Positions 10,041 to 17,880 of a stretch of 17,880 nt of DNA are shown piece after piece. Each line of letters starts with the position of its first letter. Position 1 is the first letter of the stretch. Under the pieces are notes generated by a model that searched no databases, was not told the origin of the DNA, and saw nothing but the letters and a program-made list of their open reading frames with translations. Source of the stretch: Ichthyophonus hoferi (Eukaryota; Opisthokonta; Ichthyosporea; Ichthyophonida; Ichthyophonidae). Location of the stretch: positions 12,044 through 29,923 of the forward strand of contig NAOQ01000182.1 in the NCBI GenBank assembly GCA_002751075.1. Reading direction: 5' to 3'. A program made the position numbers and the translations under genes.

Positions 10041-10819
10041 TCAATGCCTGATTGACATACAAATGCTCTCCTCCTCAGCTCTACTATAATAAAGTCAATA
10101 CACATCCAAAACAGCATTATTCTTAGTATTGTTCCATACTAAATTTGGATCAAATCGTATACCTATAATATAATATCGTATACAGGAATTAATCTCAATC
10201 TGAATCATTGAAGTTTGAAACAGTAGTTTCTAACCCAAGTATAGGTAAGTAACTATTTCGCTAAATAAAAAGTTGTTATCCAATATAGATAAACTCAACT
10301 CTAAAGAAAAATTCGATGCGCCAAGGCTCTTTCCCGCCCAGCAATGACTCAACACTTGTTGAGTATATCAATTTAGTCATCCATCTCGAAGAGACAGAAA
10401 TTCTCCTCGCTACAATGGGAGTATAGTGGGTTAGAAGACTGTTTTCGTTTCAGATATGGCATACCATCCGAAGGAAGGATGTGTAGAAAAAACACACAAA
10501 CAAGCAATAAATATTGCACATACAAACATTAAACAGAATTCATGCAAGTTAAATATACACAACACACTTACTCGTTATTTTCGTTTTCTGACTCTAGTGG
10601 AAGTATTTCGACTTGATCAACCTTAATAGTGAAGCCCTCAAACTGGTCAACAGTTGGCAACATGCCTCTCTTAATGAGTTGCGCTTCCGTATTAAGGCGT
10701 TGTTTAAAGTCCATTTTAGCTAGCAATGATTCGTATCTTCTTACATTTGGTGTTCGAGCGTAAGCAGAAACACGAAGCGCCGATTCTAAAGGACAGGTCT
10801 GTGTCTGTGTCAAAACCAT
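10041..10819 (-). CDS. Small two-exon protein with an RPEL-like motif
   Basis: Exon 1 is 10819-10572 and reads MVLTQTQTCPLESALRVSAY and onward to ...ESENENNE. It runs into an ideal donor, GA|GTAAGTG. The proposed intron 10571-10081 (491 bp) ends TTATAGTAG. Exon 2, 10080-10041, completes the split Glu codon and reads AEEESICMSIRH then stop, continuing the acidic run; total 96 residues. Without splicing the frame stops at once after exon 1. Residues 40-55, QRLNTEAQLIKRGMLP, resemble the RPEL motif of actin-binding regulators (consensus RPxxxEL...IL): QLIKRGML fits, but the RP pair is not kept and one residue is inserted. No signal peptide or membrane segment. The gene is well supported by its own promoter; the RPEL assignment and exon 2 are inference. 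The dispersed repeat at 10142-10209 lies in the intron. Confidence 0.6.
10142..10209 (+). repeat. Dispersed 67-bp palindromic repeat, copy 2
   Basis: Second copy of the element at 4084-4149, same orientation, inside the intron of the minus-strand gene. GTATAC appears twice, separated by an AT spacer, but the outer pair of the palindrome is changed to CGTATAC on the right arm. The flank TTAATCTCAATCTGAATCAT is unchanged. Confidence 0.85.
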
Positions 10820-10899
10820 AATAGCGACAAAATCAACAATAATATAAAACTATAAAGTTTGAAAAAAAAACAACTCAAAAAAAGAACAATAAACTATTT

Positions 10900-10972
10900 G
10901 GACCGGGAGTGGGCGCCTATATAACCAATCTGCAACCAGGTCAGTAAAAGAGACTCTGATATACCATTGGTT
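10900..10972 (-). promoter_or_regulatory. TATA/CCAAT promoter of the minus-strand gene
   Basis: Reading the minus strand towards the ATG at 10819: CCAATGG (10970-10964), ATTGG (10929-10925), TTATATAGG (TATA core 10923-10918), then a GC-rich block GGCGCCCACTCCCGG (10917-10903), then a T-rich leader with two long T runs. TATA to ATG is about 100 bases. The ordered set of elements in otherwise AT-rich DNA is the best evidence that this gene is, or recently was, transcribed. Confidence 0.65.
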
Positions 10973-11150
10973 TTCACTTTCTGATAAACCAAATAGCCAA
11001 TTATAATTTATATTTCAAGTATTCTTAAAAAGAATAATCCAGTAGTATTTTTTAAGATGCTACTTGCGCCAGGTCATAATTAACTTTGTGCTTGACAATC
11101 TACTTTGTTATTTTTTTGTCAATATTTTAACTCTTTTTTTTTTTACACAG

Positions 11151-11290
11151 TTAGGTATATTGAATTTACTAATTTTCGTGGCTCCGGCAACATGCGTATA
11201 AAGCATCTTTTACCCCTTTCTATCTTAAGAATATCAACAACGTGGGCATATTATATTATCTATACCCCGCATGACACGTGCTATCTATAA
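11151..11290 (+). other. Exon-like stretch after a strong 3' splice site
   Basis: A run of eleven T residues and ACACAG precede 11151, the best-looking acceptor outside CCT3. Two frames are open from it. One is RYIEFTNFRGSGNMRIKHLL and on for 45 codons to a stop at 11290; the other is LGILNLLIFVAPATCV then stop at 11201, a possible membrane C-terminus. No partner exon is identified upstream; the minus-strand promoter lies 180 bases away. Confidence 0.15.
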
Positions 11291-12182
11291 CTAATAGCGC
11301 AGTGTATACAAATATTATTTTCTAATAATCTTTAGATATAAATATTTCATAAGTGTTATTTGAATTGTCGTAATATTCCTACGATGGTTTTCAGTTTAAA
11401 TGTTTTCTTACCTTTTAACTTTATGCGCGATGAACCATTTTGTATGGCCAGCCACACTTAAATCTGGAGAAGATATCATGAATTCGATTCTTCTCAATCC
11501 GATTCCGTATCTGAAAAGAGTAACTCGGCAATTGCGATAATCCTGGTTGTTTTTCTAATGTTTTTAATTAATAGATGCAATAGCTCATACAAATACTATG
11601 TTGTCAATAATTATTAAAATAAAAAATAAAAGTGGTTAGAGTAATTGATCTATTTTATTGTTTTATTGTGTCATAATGTATTTACATTATCATCTATTGA
11701 CTATTAGAATGATTTCAGGGATTAATGGAATTATATCCTATTAATGATCAGTGACCACTTAGATGCGTTATTCAGGCAAGTCATAAGTTCTTTATTTTTT
11801 TCCTTTATTTGTGGTTTTCCGGCTTTGAGCACAACCAAGACTTTCAGTTCTTTTTTTATATTTACTTAAAAATATCTTCCCCGTTAAAAGATTTACGCGA
11901 AAGGTCTGGAACATGGAATATATCATTGGATAATATCTTGGTTAAAGAATCTTACTCCACCACGTGGCCATGATTTGTTTGCAGATACGAATTGAAATCT
12001 CCTGTTACGCCATAGGTTGAGCCCTTACCGCATAATCTAGACCCCTTGTCAGGGGTGTTCTGTATGACTCCATAAAAGCAATATTATTTATACATTTTTC
12101 CTTTTTTAAGTTTATGATTAACCAATACGTCTGTGCTATGCAATATTCTGTGCAGATTATTGTGGTACATTTTTAAAACTTT
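11291..12182. other. Intergenic spacer with one stop-poor patch
   Basis: Mostly AT-rich DNA. At 11881-12075 one forward frame is open for 64 codons apart from two interruptions, beginning PLKDLRERSGTWNISLDN. An acceptor-like TTTGTTTGCAG sits in the middle (around 11983). A CCCCTTGTCAGGGG hairpin lies near 12041-12054. Too weak for a gene call. Confidence 0.35.
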
Positions 12183-12422
12183 GTGGTTTACTGGAAAGGA
12201 GGAACTGGTCAAGGCGTTGTCGTGAAACCTAAAGAGCATCAATTAATCACGTTGATAAGTAATACACAAGAAAAAAGATTGCAGTGTAGTAAGAAAGAAA
12301 TCCGCCACTCAGCCATTTGTATTTATAGGCTGACTGATTTAGTGGCGAGCGCAATAAAGAATTTAGCAGTTGTGTGTGAATTCATTCTCAAAATCCAAAA
12401 AGGGAAAGTAGGGAAAAGATAA
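12183..12422 (+). other. Open frame of 79 codons with an internal stem-loop
   Basis: An open frame entered at GTG, not ATG, reading VYWKGGTGQGVVVKPKEHQL at first. I recognise no domain and see no promoter or splice evidence. Inside it, CGCCACT (12303-12309) pairs with AGTGGCG (12341-12347) and CAGCC (12310-12314) with GGCTG (12328-12332), giving a 12-bp stem with an 8-base bulge and 13-base loop. The stem suggests an element end or structured RNA rather than coding. Confidence 0.25.
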
Positions 12423-12709
12423 TAAAAAACCCTACAATACTCTTAGGTTCACATAGTAATTCAAGATAAAATATTTATAAAAATATATCTTTACATTTAT
12501 AAAAAAAATAGAACTTTTCTTTTTATTATTATTGCGCATTTATAAATGGAAGTTATCTTGCATTAGGAATCAAGAATTGCACAGAGTAGCATATAATTTA
12601 CAACCGCAGACAGTTGCATTTACATAATTAAGGTGGTCCATATATCCATATATAGCATGCAAAATCACTTTACAAGAAAGCAAATTAAAGTGTCAAATAT
12701 CAAAATACG

Positions 12710-12730
12710 CATGATTGGAAACCAATCATG
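12710..12730. repeat. Tight hairpin CATGATTGG/CCAATCATG
   Basis: Perfect 9-bp arms with a 3-base AAA loop. No T-run follows, so it is not terminator-like in the bacterial sense. Possibly a nested element scar. Confidence 0.7.
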
Positions 12731-12800
12731 AAAACGTACGTTGTTTCTATAATGGAATCATATTATGTTGTCGCATCTTGACATCTTAACAGGGATGTTT

Positions 12801-13010
12801 TCAACAAAAATACCAAAAATATATTTTTTTAGTTACCAAATTTGGGTTTAGGGAGGGATCCCCACACTGGGAGGACCCCACAATAAAAATATAGAAGGCT
12901 GCTTTTCTTATCATGAAGGCTGAAGTTATTGGATTAAAGCTGATTCTTAATCCAAGTGACGATTCGATCTTTAATCCCTGGTAATCAATCATGTGACTTA
13001 GACCAATCAC
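12801..13010 (-). other. Open minus frame over a GC-rich palindromic block
   Basis: A 69-codon minus-strand frame starts at GTG, not ATG, and has no recognisable domain. It covers GGGAGGGATCCCCACACTGG at 12850-12869, which contains overlapping inverted words and stands out against the AT-rich surroundings. This may be the terminal part of an old interspersed repeat. Not supported as a gene. Confidence 0.25.
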
Positions 13011-13165
13011 ATTTGGTTGTATTGTGCTGATATTTATTCAATTGTATCGAAGTATACCTAAGAACACATATGTTGCTCAGAAGAAATGAATATTGCAGTG
13101 ATCTATAAATAATAGTAATAAATTGTAAAAGCATAAAAATTATAATCAGGCCCCCGGCCTCTTCA

Positions 13166-13236
13166 TCCGACTGTCAAAAGTCGTGAGTAAAACGTGATGG
13201 CATGTGTTTTCTTATGATTTTGACAGTTTGATCGGA
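13166..13236. repeat. Inverted repeat with CTGTCAAAA arms
   Basis: CTGTCAAAA (13171-13179) pairs with TTTTGACAG (13218-13226), and TCCGA (13166-13170) with TCGGA (13232-13236), with a 5-base bulge between. The size and form suit a short hairpin or a remnant of a tiny inverted-repeat element. Confidence 0.6.
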
Positions 13237-13245
13237 CACCCGTTG

Positions 13246-13328
13246 GTGGTTTATCGTACGTACATGCGCATATTAGTATTATAGCGTCATGTGGTCAACT
13301 TCACTTTAGTGGTAAATACGTAAACCAC
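13246..13328. repeat. Inverted repeat with GTGGTTTA arms
   Basis: GTGGTTTA (13246-13253) pairs with TAAACCAC (13321-13328). Imperfect pairing extends inwards through CGTACGTA-like words. It lies immediately after the CTGTCAAAA inverted repeat. Confidence 0.55.
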
Positions 13329-13499
13329 AACCTAAAGGAGCCTGCCCAAATGTTTTTTTGTCAGAATTTTACCACAAAACATTGCAAGCAAAAATAATAA
13401 TAATTTAGAATTTAGTAGTATATGCACTTTTTTCCCTTAATACAGGATTGCTTGTAGCAATATACTTTTTATATAAAAATACCAATGCTCAATCTAGGT

Positions 13500-13530
13500 C
13501 ATCCAAGACCAGATATGACAATCTTGGATG
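13500..13530. repeat. Hairpin CATCCAAGA/TCTTGGATG
   Basis: Perfect 9-bp arms at 13500-13508 and 13522-13530 around a 13-base loop. The third clear stem-loop in under 400 bases. Confidence 0.65.
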
Positions 13531-13634
13531 AGATCTGCTAGCTATAAAGAACTTGGTTATTTGATAAGAATACAATTAACATTCAATAATACACTTTATA
13601 AAGGGTTATATGTTTCCCTTTATTGGCCAAACTA

Positions 13635-14034
13635 TTACAATATTCCAAGTTTATCAAGCTTTTCCTTTTTCTTTTTGAAATAATGTATACTAGATAATAT
13701 ATTACTCCATCCATAGCTATATTTTTTTAGACTAGAATGCAGTTTATGGTATGCACTGTGTGATGTCATTACTAGAGAGCGTGGGAAGAGAAGCCACTCC
13801 ACGGATTTAGCGCATGAGAACATGATATTGGCGGTACAACGAACTAGAGGAACAACGGTTAAATCCAATGATAAATGGTTCTGCACCTGGGCAATAGTTA
13901 ATATATAATTCCAATTGGAGAGAATTACAGTGTTCAGGAAGGCAATCAAGATCTATGTTGCAGGTCGTATACACGACATCGCCGACACTGAGCAAGACTC
14001 GTATTTAGGTTTTAAGCTCTTTAGCAGTATTTTC
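13635..14034. other. Stop-poor region open on both strands
   Basis: On the minus strand 13949-13635 is open for 104 codons from an ATG (MIAFLNTVILSNWNYILTIA...), hydrophobic at its start, with a lysine run near the end. On the plus strand, after a strong acceptor (CTATATTTTTTTAG, ending 13730), the frame from 13732 to 14034 is open for 101 codons with one interruption. It contains CDVITRERGKRSHSTDLAHE and IKIYVAGRIHDIADTEQDSY. The plus reading is more like a soluble protein and points the same way as the exon-like pieces downstream. Neither product is recognised, and only one strand, if any, can be right. Confidence 0.25.
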
Positions 14035-14137
14035 TAAATATAAATATAAAATGATATGATCATTAATTAGACTGAACATATAGTACTGTACTCATTAATT
14101 ATGATTAATATGTAGACCGAATTATAATACATATCAG

Positions 14138-14201
14138 GGGGCTTACACTAGAGAATTGCTTGGCTATTTTCACAAGACTTGCAGACTTGGGATATAACCT
14201 G
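14138..14201 (+). other. Possible short exon
   Basis: Flanked by an acceptor-like ATATCAG and a donor-like GTAGGA, this 64-base stretch reads LTLENCLAIFTRLADLGYNL. It could be an exon of the candidate gene that continues at 14620. It ends in phase 0, which would join the second open frame there (REEILQLLLSHNSSIELSQQ), not the Ser-rich one. Confidence 0.2.
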
Positions 14202-14619
14202 GTAGGATTTTCTTTAACATAAATAGGTTGGTTCCGATGGAAAATAACGATTAGCTGAAGCTTACACATAAATACTGATCCTTAATATATTAATAGCATA
14301 TATTAAAATCTAAAGCAAAAGAATGCAGGCAAATATTTTTTTTCTTTTAAAAACAGAACGCATTTTAATTGCCCCCATATATATTTATTCACTAGAGCAT
14401 CCTTATAGAAGAGACATATACGGAAAGTGTAACAAATTGGTTCCGGATTTGATTTCAAAAGCTTGCTGAGAAAAAGCTTATCATATGGTCAACTGGTATC
14501 GACTTGAACCAACAGCTATTTAACCAGCAAGTACAAACTGTCTGAACCCCTATTTCATAGTATATAACAATAAAGCTACATACACAATATTTGCACTTTG
14601 TAAGTAGTAGTAATTACAG

Positions 14620-15262
14620 TTAAGAGAAGAGATATTGCAACTCCTTCTGTCCCACAATTCAAGCATAGAACTATCACAACAACTACAACTAAATTGCATT
14701 TGGTGGGGAAAGAGAAACAGGCACATTTCTCCTCTGATACCAGTAACGAAGAAACTTCAAGAAATCTATTTGAGGACTTTGCTATTACCACAAGTCCAGA
14801 GTCTAGTGAAGGAGACGGGAAACGCCATATGTCAATTGACGGTGACACAGAATCAACATACAGTAGTGAAGATTATAATAGTTATACTATGAATAGAGCT
14901 AATTCAGTTGTACTGTGCTGAATTTTGTCTAATTGTACAGCCGAGTTGAAGATCTGGGTAGCTAACACGTTTGTATGGTTGGATTTAAAAAAAATCTAAA
15001 CTGTAATGTATATTTTGAGATGTGTTATGGTTATCTTGACCTCTGAGAATGACGTGGGGCGGCCCCATATGTTGTCAATTTGTTTGATCCCATATTTGCG
15101 CTGGTTATAGTATGATATTTGCTTTCCTGTAGGAATGGGTCTTATGACCACAAAAGTTATCGATCTCAAATTGAACGTTATCTACTACAATCAGAAATAA
15201 CCAGATCTGGATCGTATGATGCTACACACCAAAGTATAGCTGGTGACAACTCTGGAAGTTAA
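14620..15262 (+). CDS. Candidate 3' exons, Ser/Thr-rich acidic C-terminal tail
   Basis: After the acceptor TAATTACAG, the frame starting at 14622 is open to 14918. It has low-complexity, hydrophilic composition typical of a disordered protein tail: KRRDIATPSVPQFKHR, a Thr run, then SSEGDGKRHMSIDGDTEST and SSEDYNSY. A second piece follows TTTGCTTTCCTGTAG: from 15133 it reads NGSYDHKSYRSQIERYLLQS and ends GDNSGS stop at 15262, with the same Ser/Tyr/Asp-rich character. Joining them needs a weak phase-2 donor, GTGCTG, at 14915. Upstream exons are not established; candidates are 13731-13905 and 14138-14201. A second forward frame and a minus frame are also open here, so the choice rests on composition. 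The intron and last exon are repeated downstream. Function unknown. Confidence 0.35.
14892..15144 (+). repeat. Local repeat family, intron-type segment, copy 1
   Basis: Colinear with 17431-17682 from AATAGAG through GAGTTGAAG, TAGCTA, an A-run, GATGTGTTATGG and ATGTTGTC to TTTGCTTTTCC-like and GTAGGAA. In the first 50 aligned bases I count 15 differences. Nine are transitions where this copy has A/T and the other G/C, against two the other way. Confidence 0.7.
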
Positions 15263-15345
15263 ATTTCCATATCTTCCTAGACTTTACATAACTAAACATA
15301 CATTATATTATTACTTCATACATATAATCTGTTACAAAACCTTTA
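15131..15345 (+). repeat. Local repeat family, last-exon segment, copy 1
   Basis: Matches 16680-16915. Shared words in order are TTATCGAT, CTACTACAA/TTTACTACAA, AGATCTGGA, TCTAGA/CCTAGA, CTTTACATAA-TAAACATACA and ATACATATAATCT. The shared exon frame reads TRSG in both. Identity is moderate over the coding part and higher over the last 50 bases, with indels. Confidence 0.65.
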
Positions 15346-16177
15346 ACTCCACTGAAGCACGCAGTTCCGGCGATTAGCTCGTTACAAGTGGATCATGAAA
15401 TGACCTATTCAATATTAGTTTTGACGTTCTTAATCAAAGATAATTTGCCAATACCATAATATGAACATTATCAATAATGAGATAATTGGCTAAAAACAAA
15501 AGCCGTCCATACAAGGACACGATACTTGCAGAATAAGATCAGATAATTCTATTGAGCTTCATTGGTCTTCTGTGATGTATTGAATGGGCGCATTCACATC
15601 CGCGATAAACAGATGTTGCAGAAAGCATAAATAGAAACGAAAATAAACCAATAAAGCTCCCGCCGTGCACACATAGGTGGGTCCCGGTAAATACGAAATT
15701 GCTTGTGACACCAAATTACATTTGATTATTTAATTAAACAATATCACAATATATATGTATATGCATATAGTCATCGCATTGGTATAATATCTAGTTTACC
15801 GTTGGCACTCAAATTCATAATCAGTATTTAAATCTCTCGCTCGTTTAAAAGTCATAGAACTATCTATTAACAATGATAGTGATAATAGTTATTATTTACA
15901 TCATAATATAGCACCCTTTACTGATTGATCTCATTGTGCAATTTCCGCATTAGCACCTAAGCGAACCAAACGTCGATTCTCTTCGAATTAGGTATAATTA
16001 CTACAGCCAGTTATCTAGAGAGTCGGCATACGCGCCTTCTATAGGACCTCCACCACCGAAACTGTGTCTTGAACCAGCAAGATGCAAACCCATTGGAAAT
16101 CCCAATAACTGTGGGCAAGTTATTAGAACTATCATAAAATCTCATAAAATCTAAAATATGGCAATACCAGATTACTA
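15346..16177. other. AT-rich spacer between repeat units
   Basis: No gene is supported. At 15559-15630 a short forward frame reads ASLVFCDVLNGRIHIRDKQM, echoing the CDVI and GRIH words of the frame at 13732-14034; this may be a remnant of the same sequence or coincidence. At 16012-16156 a forward frame contains SIGPPPPKLCLEPARCKPIG after an acceptor-like CTACAG. The opposite strand carries an 80-codon frame, 16253-16011. Confidence 0.3.
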
Positions 16178-16333
16178 CACAATACATAACTAGGATACCC
16201 TGGTAGGTATGTAAAGTTACTAACAGTGCTAGTACTAAGCCCGGGCAAACCATAGCACAGAGTTAGCAACAAATGACCACCAACTGGTCATCACCACCAG
16301 TAATAACATCAACCATGGCACCCCTCGGCTGAG
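16178..16333 (+). repeat. 150-bp direct repeat, copy 1
   Basis: Matches 17076-17240. Both begin ACAATAC-TAACTAGGATACC and continue CTGGTAGGTAT, TGCTAGTA-TAAGC, GGG-AAA, GTTA-CAA and AAATGACCAC, ending near CTTGGCTGA/CTCGGCTGA. Similarity is about three quarters by eye. A short related word, GGATATAACCTGGTAGG, occurs at 14190-14206 upstream of the first unit. Confidence 0.75.
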
Positions 16334-16416
16334 GGAATGCCCTGGAGAGATGTTACATTCCTCTTCTACTCATTCCCAAATGAAATTACAACTACCAATT
16401 TCTTCCCCAATTGCCA

Positions 16417-16638
16417 TCACAATACAGTGGCTTCCAAGGACCAATCTGATAATTTACCAAGTATCTTAGTTAATATCAAATAATAATAAATGGGCATTAA
16501 GTAAGCCTCCCGAAAGAATTCAGTCAGATGTCTAAAACATTCCCCACAGAGCCAAGGTAATTCTATTAAGTCAACAATCCACGAATGCTGAAAACACTTC
16601 ATCCAGAGACACCTTGATGATGCTCCAACTCTAATCAT
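16417..16638 (-). other. Minus-strand ORF of 73 codons, unrecognised
   Basis: ATG at 16638 reads MIRVGASSRCLWMKCFQHSW and continues through ELPWLCGECFRHLTEFFREA. Composition is ordinary rather than AT-driven. An acceptor-like CTCCTTGCAG lies about 50 bases upstream on the same strand, but a stop falls between it and the ATG. It sits between the direct repeat and the last-exon repeat of the second unit. No family recognised; it may be an ORF shadow. Confidence 0.15.
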
Positions 16639-16679
16639 CCCTCTTCTCTACCCACCTGCTGTGCACACCACATCGTCTG

Positions 16680-16915
16680 CAAGGAGGTGTTACAACTGCA
16701 AAAAATTATCGATTGTTAATCGATCGTCAATTTACTACAAACACGAAATCAACAAGATCTGGACGAATGACCATCGCGCACTACAATACCAATAATCGTA
16801 AAATATTTCGTGAAATTTCTAGATCACCAGATCATCATGGGCTTTACATAAGTAAACATACACTACAATATTACATACTACCATATTATTACTATATACA
16901 TATAATCTAAAAGGG
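16680..16915 (+). repeat. Local repeat family, last-exon segment, copy 2
   Basis: Second copy of 15131-15345. It has a forward frame from 16713 reading LIDRQFTTNTKSTRSGRMTI, longer than copy 1 because of indels and continuing past the position where copy 1 stops. The splice acceptor of copy 1 (CTGTAGG) is CTGCAAGG here, so this copy lacks that AG. Best read as a decayed duplicate. Confidence 0.6.
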
Positions 16916-17075
16916 TGTACTACTATATTATTACATTGCTGCAAAATCAGCATCATAAGTTACTATCACATAGCATATCAAACTTGATACTTAATTAACT
17001 ATACCGAATTCGCTATCATAGCCAATTAAATTAAAGTATTAGAGAAAGTTAGCCTAAACTTGTTAACTGAACCAT
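16916..17075. other. Short spacer
   Basis: AT-rich, nothing recognised. Confidence 0.5.
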
Positions 17076-17240
17076 AGACAATACTTAACTAGGATACCCT
17101 GGTAGGTATAGGAAAATATTAGAAATGCTAGTATTAAGCACGGGAAAATCACGACATAGGGTTAACAAAAAATGACCACTAACGGGCCCTCATCATCGAT
17201 AGCAACACCACCAACCCTTACATCGCACAGCTTGGCTGAA
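17076..17240 (+). repeat. 150-bp direct repeat, copy 2
   Basis: Partner of 16178-16333, about 900 bases downstream and in the same orientation. Both copies share an ATGACCAC-AAC word, but the frames that follow differ in length, so no conserved protein is inferred. Confidence 0.75.
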
Positions 17241-17430
17241 CTTACCACAATAGCATAAGCTATATATAGTACTCTATTTGTGATTTGTCCACGACCAAAA
17301 GAATATCGAAAGAATCTCGCCGTGTGTAACTACTATAATCGATGGCCAATAGCATTCACTTTTTCGAGTTCTTAAATAGAATACTCTTATATTCTTATAT
17401 TTATTATTAACTGGGACACTTGACACTTTA

Positions 17431-17682
17431 AATAGAGTTGAGTCGGCTCTGCCGTGTTGAAGCTTTGCCTAGTTGCTCAGGCATCAAGTTGAAGGCCAGG
17501 ATAGCTAGCAGGCTTTTCTCGGGGATTCCCAAAAAAAAAAAATTGTGCAGGTTCAGTGATGTGTTATGGATTTTGACTTGGGAGAATAATAAAGGGTGGT
17601 CCCTATGTTGTCTATTAGTTTGGTCTCGCATATGGGAGGGTTATATAGAGAGGTTTGCTTTTCCGTAGGAAGGAGGTGTTCT
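17431..17682 (+). repeat. Local repeat family, intron-type segment, copy 2
   Basis: Partner of 14892-15144 and the more G/C-rich of the two, hence perhaps closer to the ancestral sequence. It is open for 76 codons forward (17438-17668) and 67 codons in reverse (17631-17428). The reverse frame LLAILAFNLMPEQLGK has an open counterpart in copy 1 (VLATQIFNSAVQLDK), so the coding strand of the ancestral element is not settled. The match ends soon after the GTAGGAA word and the rest of the window shows no similarity to copy 1. Confidence 0.7.
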
Positions 17683-17880
17683 ATCCTCAGCTTTATATTA
17701 ATATTTTACAAATTAAGAAGTGACAGTTGCTACCTTAATACAGTTAGGTGCGATTGTGATAATAACGTAGTGTGAGCGATCAGTGAGGTGCTAAGGCTCA
17801 GTGCATGTAATTATTATTATTACTATTGAAAGTAACTAAATAATTTTCAGTTTTTTCAAAAAGATAAAGATTTCAACTCT
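17683..17880. other. AT-rich end of window
   Basis: No feature supported; a short (ATT)n run at 17809-17822. Confidence 0.5.

Noticed and set aside
10568-10819. The 83-codon minus ORF as a complete single-exon gene
   Set aside because: Its stop overlaps a perfect GTAAGT donor, and a matching acceptor downstream continues the acidic frame, so a spliced gene is more likely.
14576-14848. 90-codon minus ORF with a valine run
   Set aside because: The valine run is the complement of the ACAACAACTACAAC tract in the forward Ser/Thr frame; it looks like a shadow.
2953-17880. Retroelement, virus-like element or DNA transposase remains
   Set aside because: I looked for reverse transcriptase, integrase and transposase-like words and for long terminal repeats and found none I could support. 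The repeats present are short and unclassified.
1-17880. CRISPR array, bacterial operons or Shine-Dalgarno sites
   Set aside because: Spliceosomal introns, TATA/CCAAT signals and poly(A) signals show eukaryotic nuclear DNA, and no regularly spaced identical repeats are present.

Overview
The window is eukaryotic nuclear DNA. It opens with the 3' two-thirds of an intron-rich chaperonin gene, CCT3, the gamma subunit of the TRiC/CCT complex. About 15 kb of AT-rich, gene-poor sequence follows. The CCT3 protein has a fungal or plant/protist flavour (CPLEYKKGESQTNVEI, a KEDDWN-type stretch, an SGLKKKKE end) rather than the animal LLDSS version. Introns are GT-AG, 75 to 551 bp long and full of simple repeats. 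An early-diverging fungus or another microbial eukaryote fits, but the sequence alone does not settle it.

Layout. 1-2952: CCT3 on the + strand, 5' end outside the window, seven coding exons, with a decayed second copy of an exon end inside one intron. 2953-9740: AT-rich spacer with a few stop-poor islands (5974-6276, 7426-7623) that may be gene remnants. 9744-9836: a 30-codon ORF on the + strand behind a pyrimidine-rich tract. 10041-10972: a small two-exon gene on the - strand with a recognisable TATA/CCAAT promoter, an intron and a downstream poly(A) signal. Its product has one RPEL-like (actin-binding type) motif. 10980-13600: AT-rich spacer with several hairpins and weak exon-like stretches. 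13635-15262: a stop-poor region that may be an unrecognised multi-exon gene ending in a Ser/Thr-rich acidic tail. 14892-17690: a cluster of locally repeated segments related to the end of that candidate gene and to each other.

Only CCT3 is certain. The minus-strand gene is well supported as a gene, but its function is tentative. Everything between 11 and 17.9 kb is candidate-level. I recognised no tRNA, rRNA, CRISPR array, or intact transposon, retroelement or virus-like element. The genes seen do not form an evident pathway; CCT folds actin and tubulin and RPEL motifs bind actin, but that link is too thin to argue a functional cluster.
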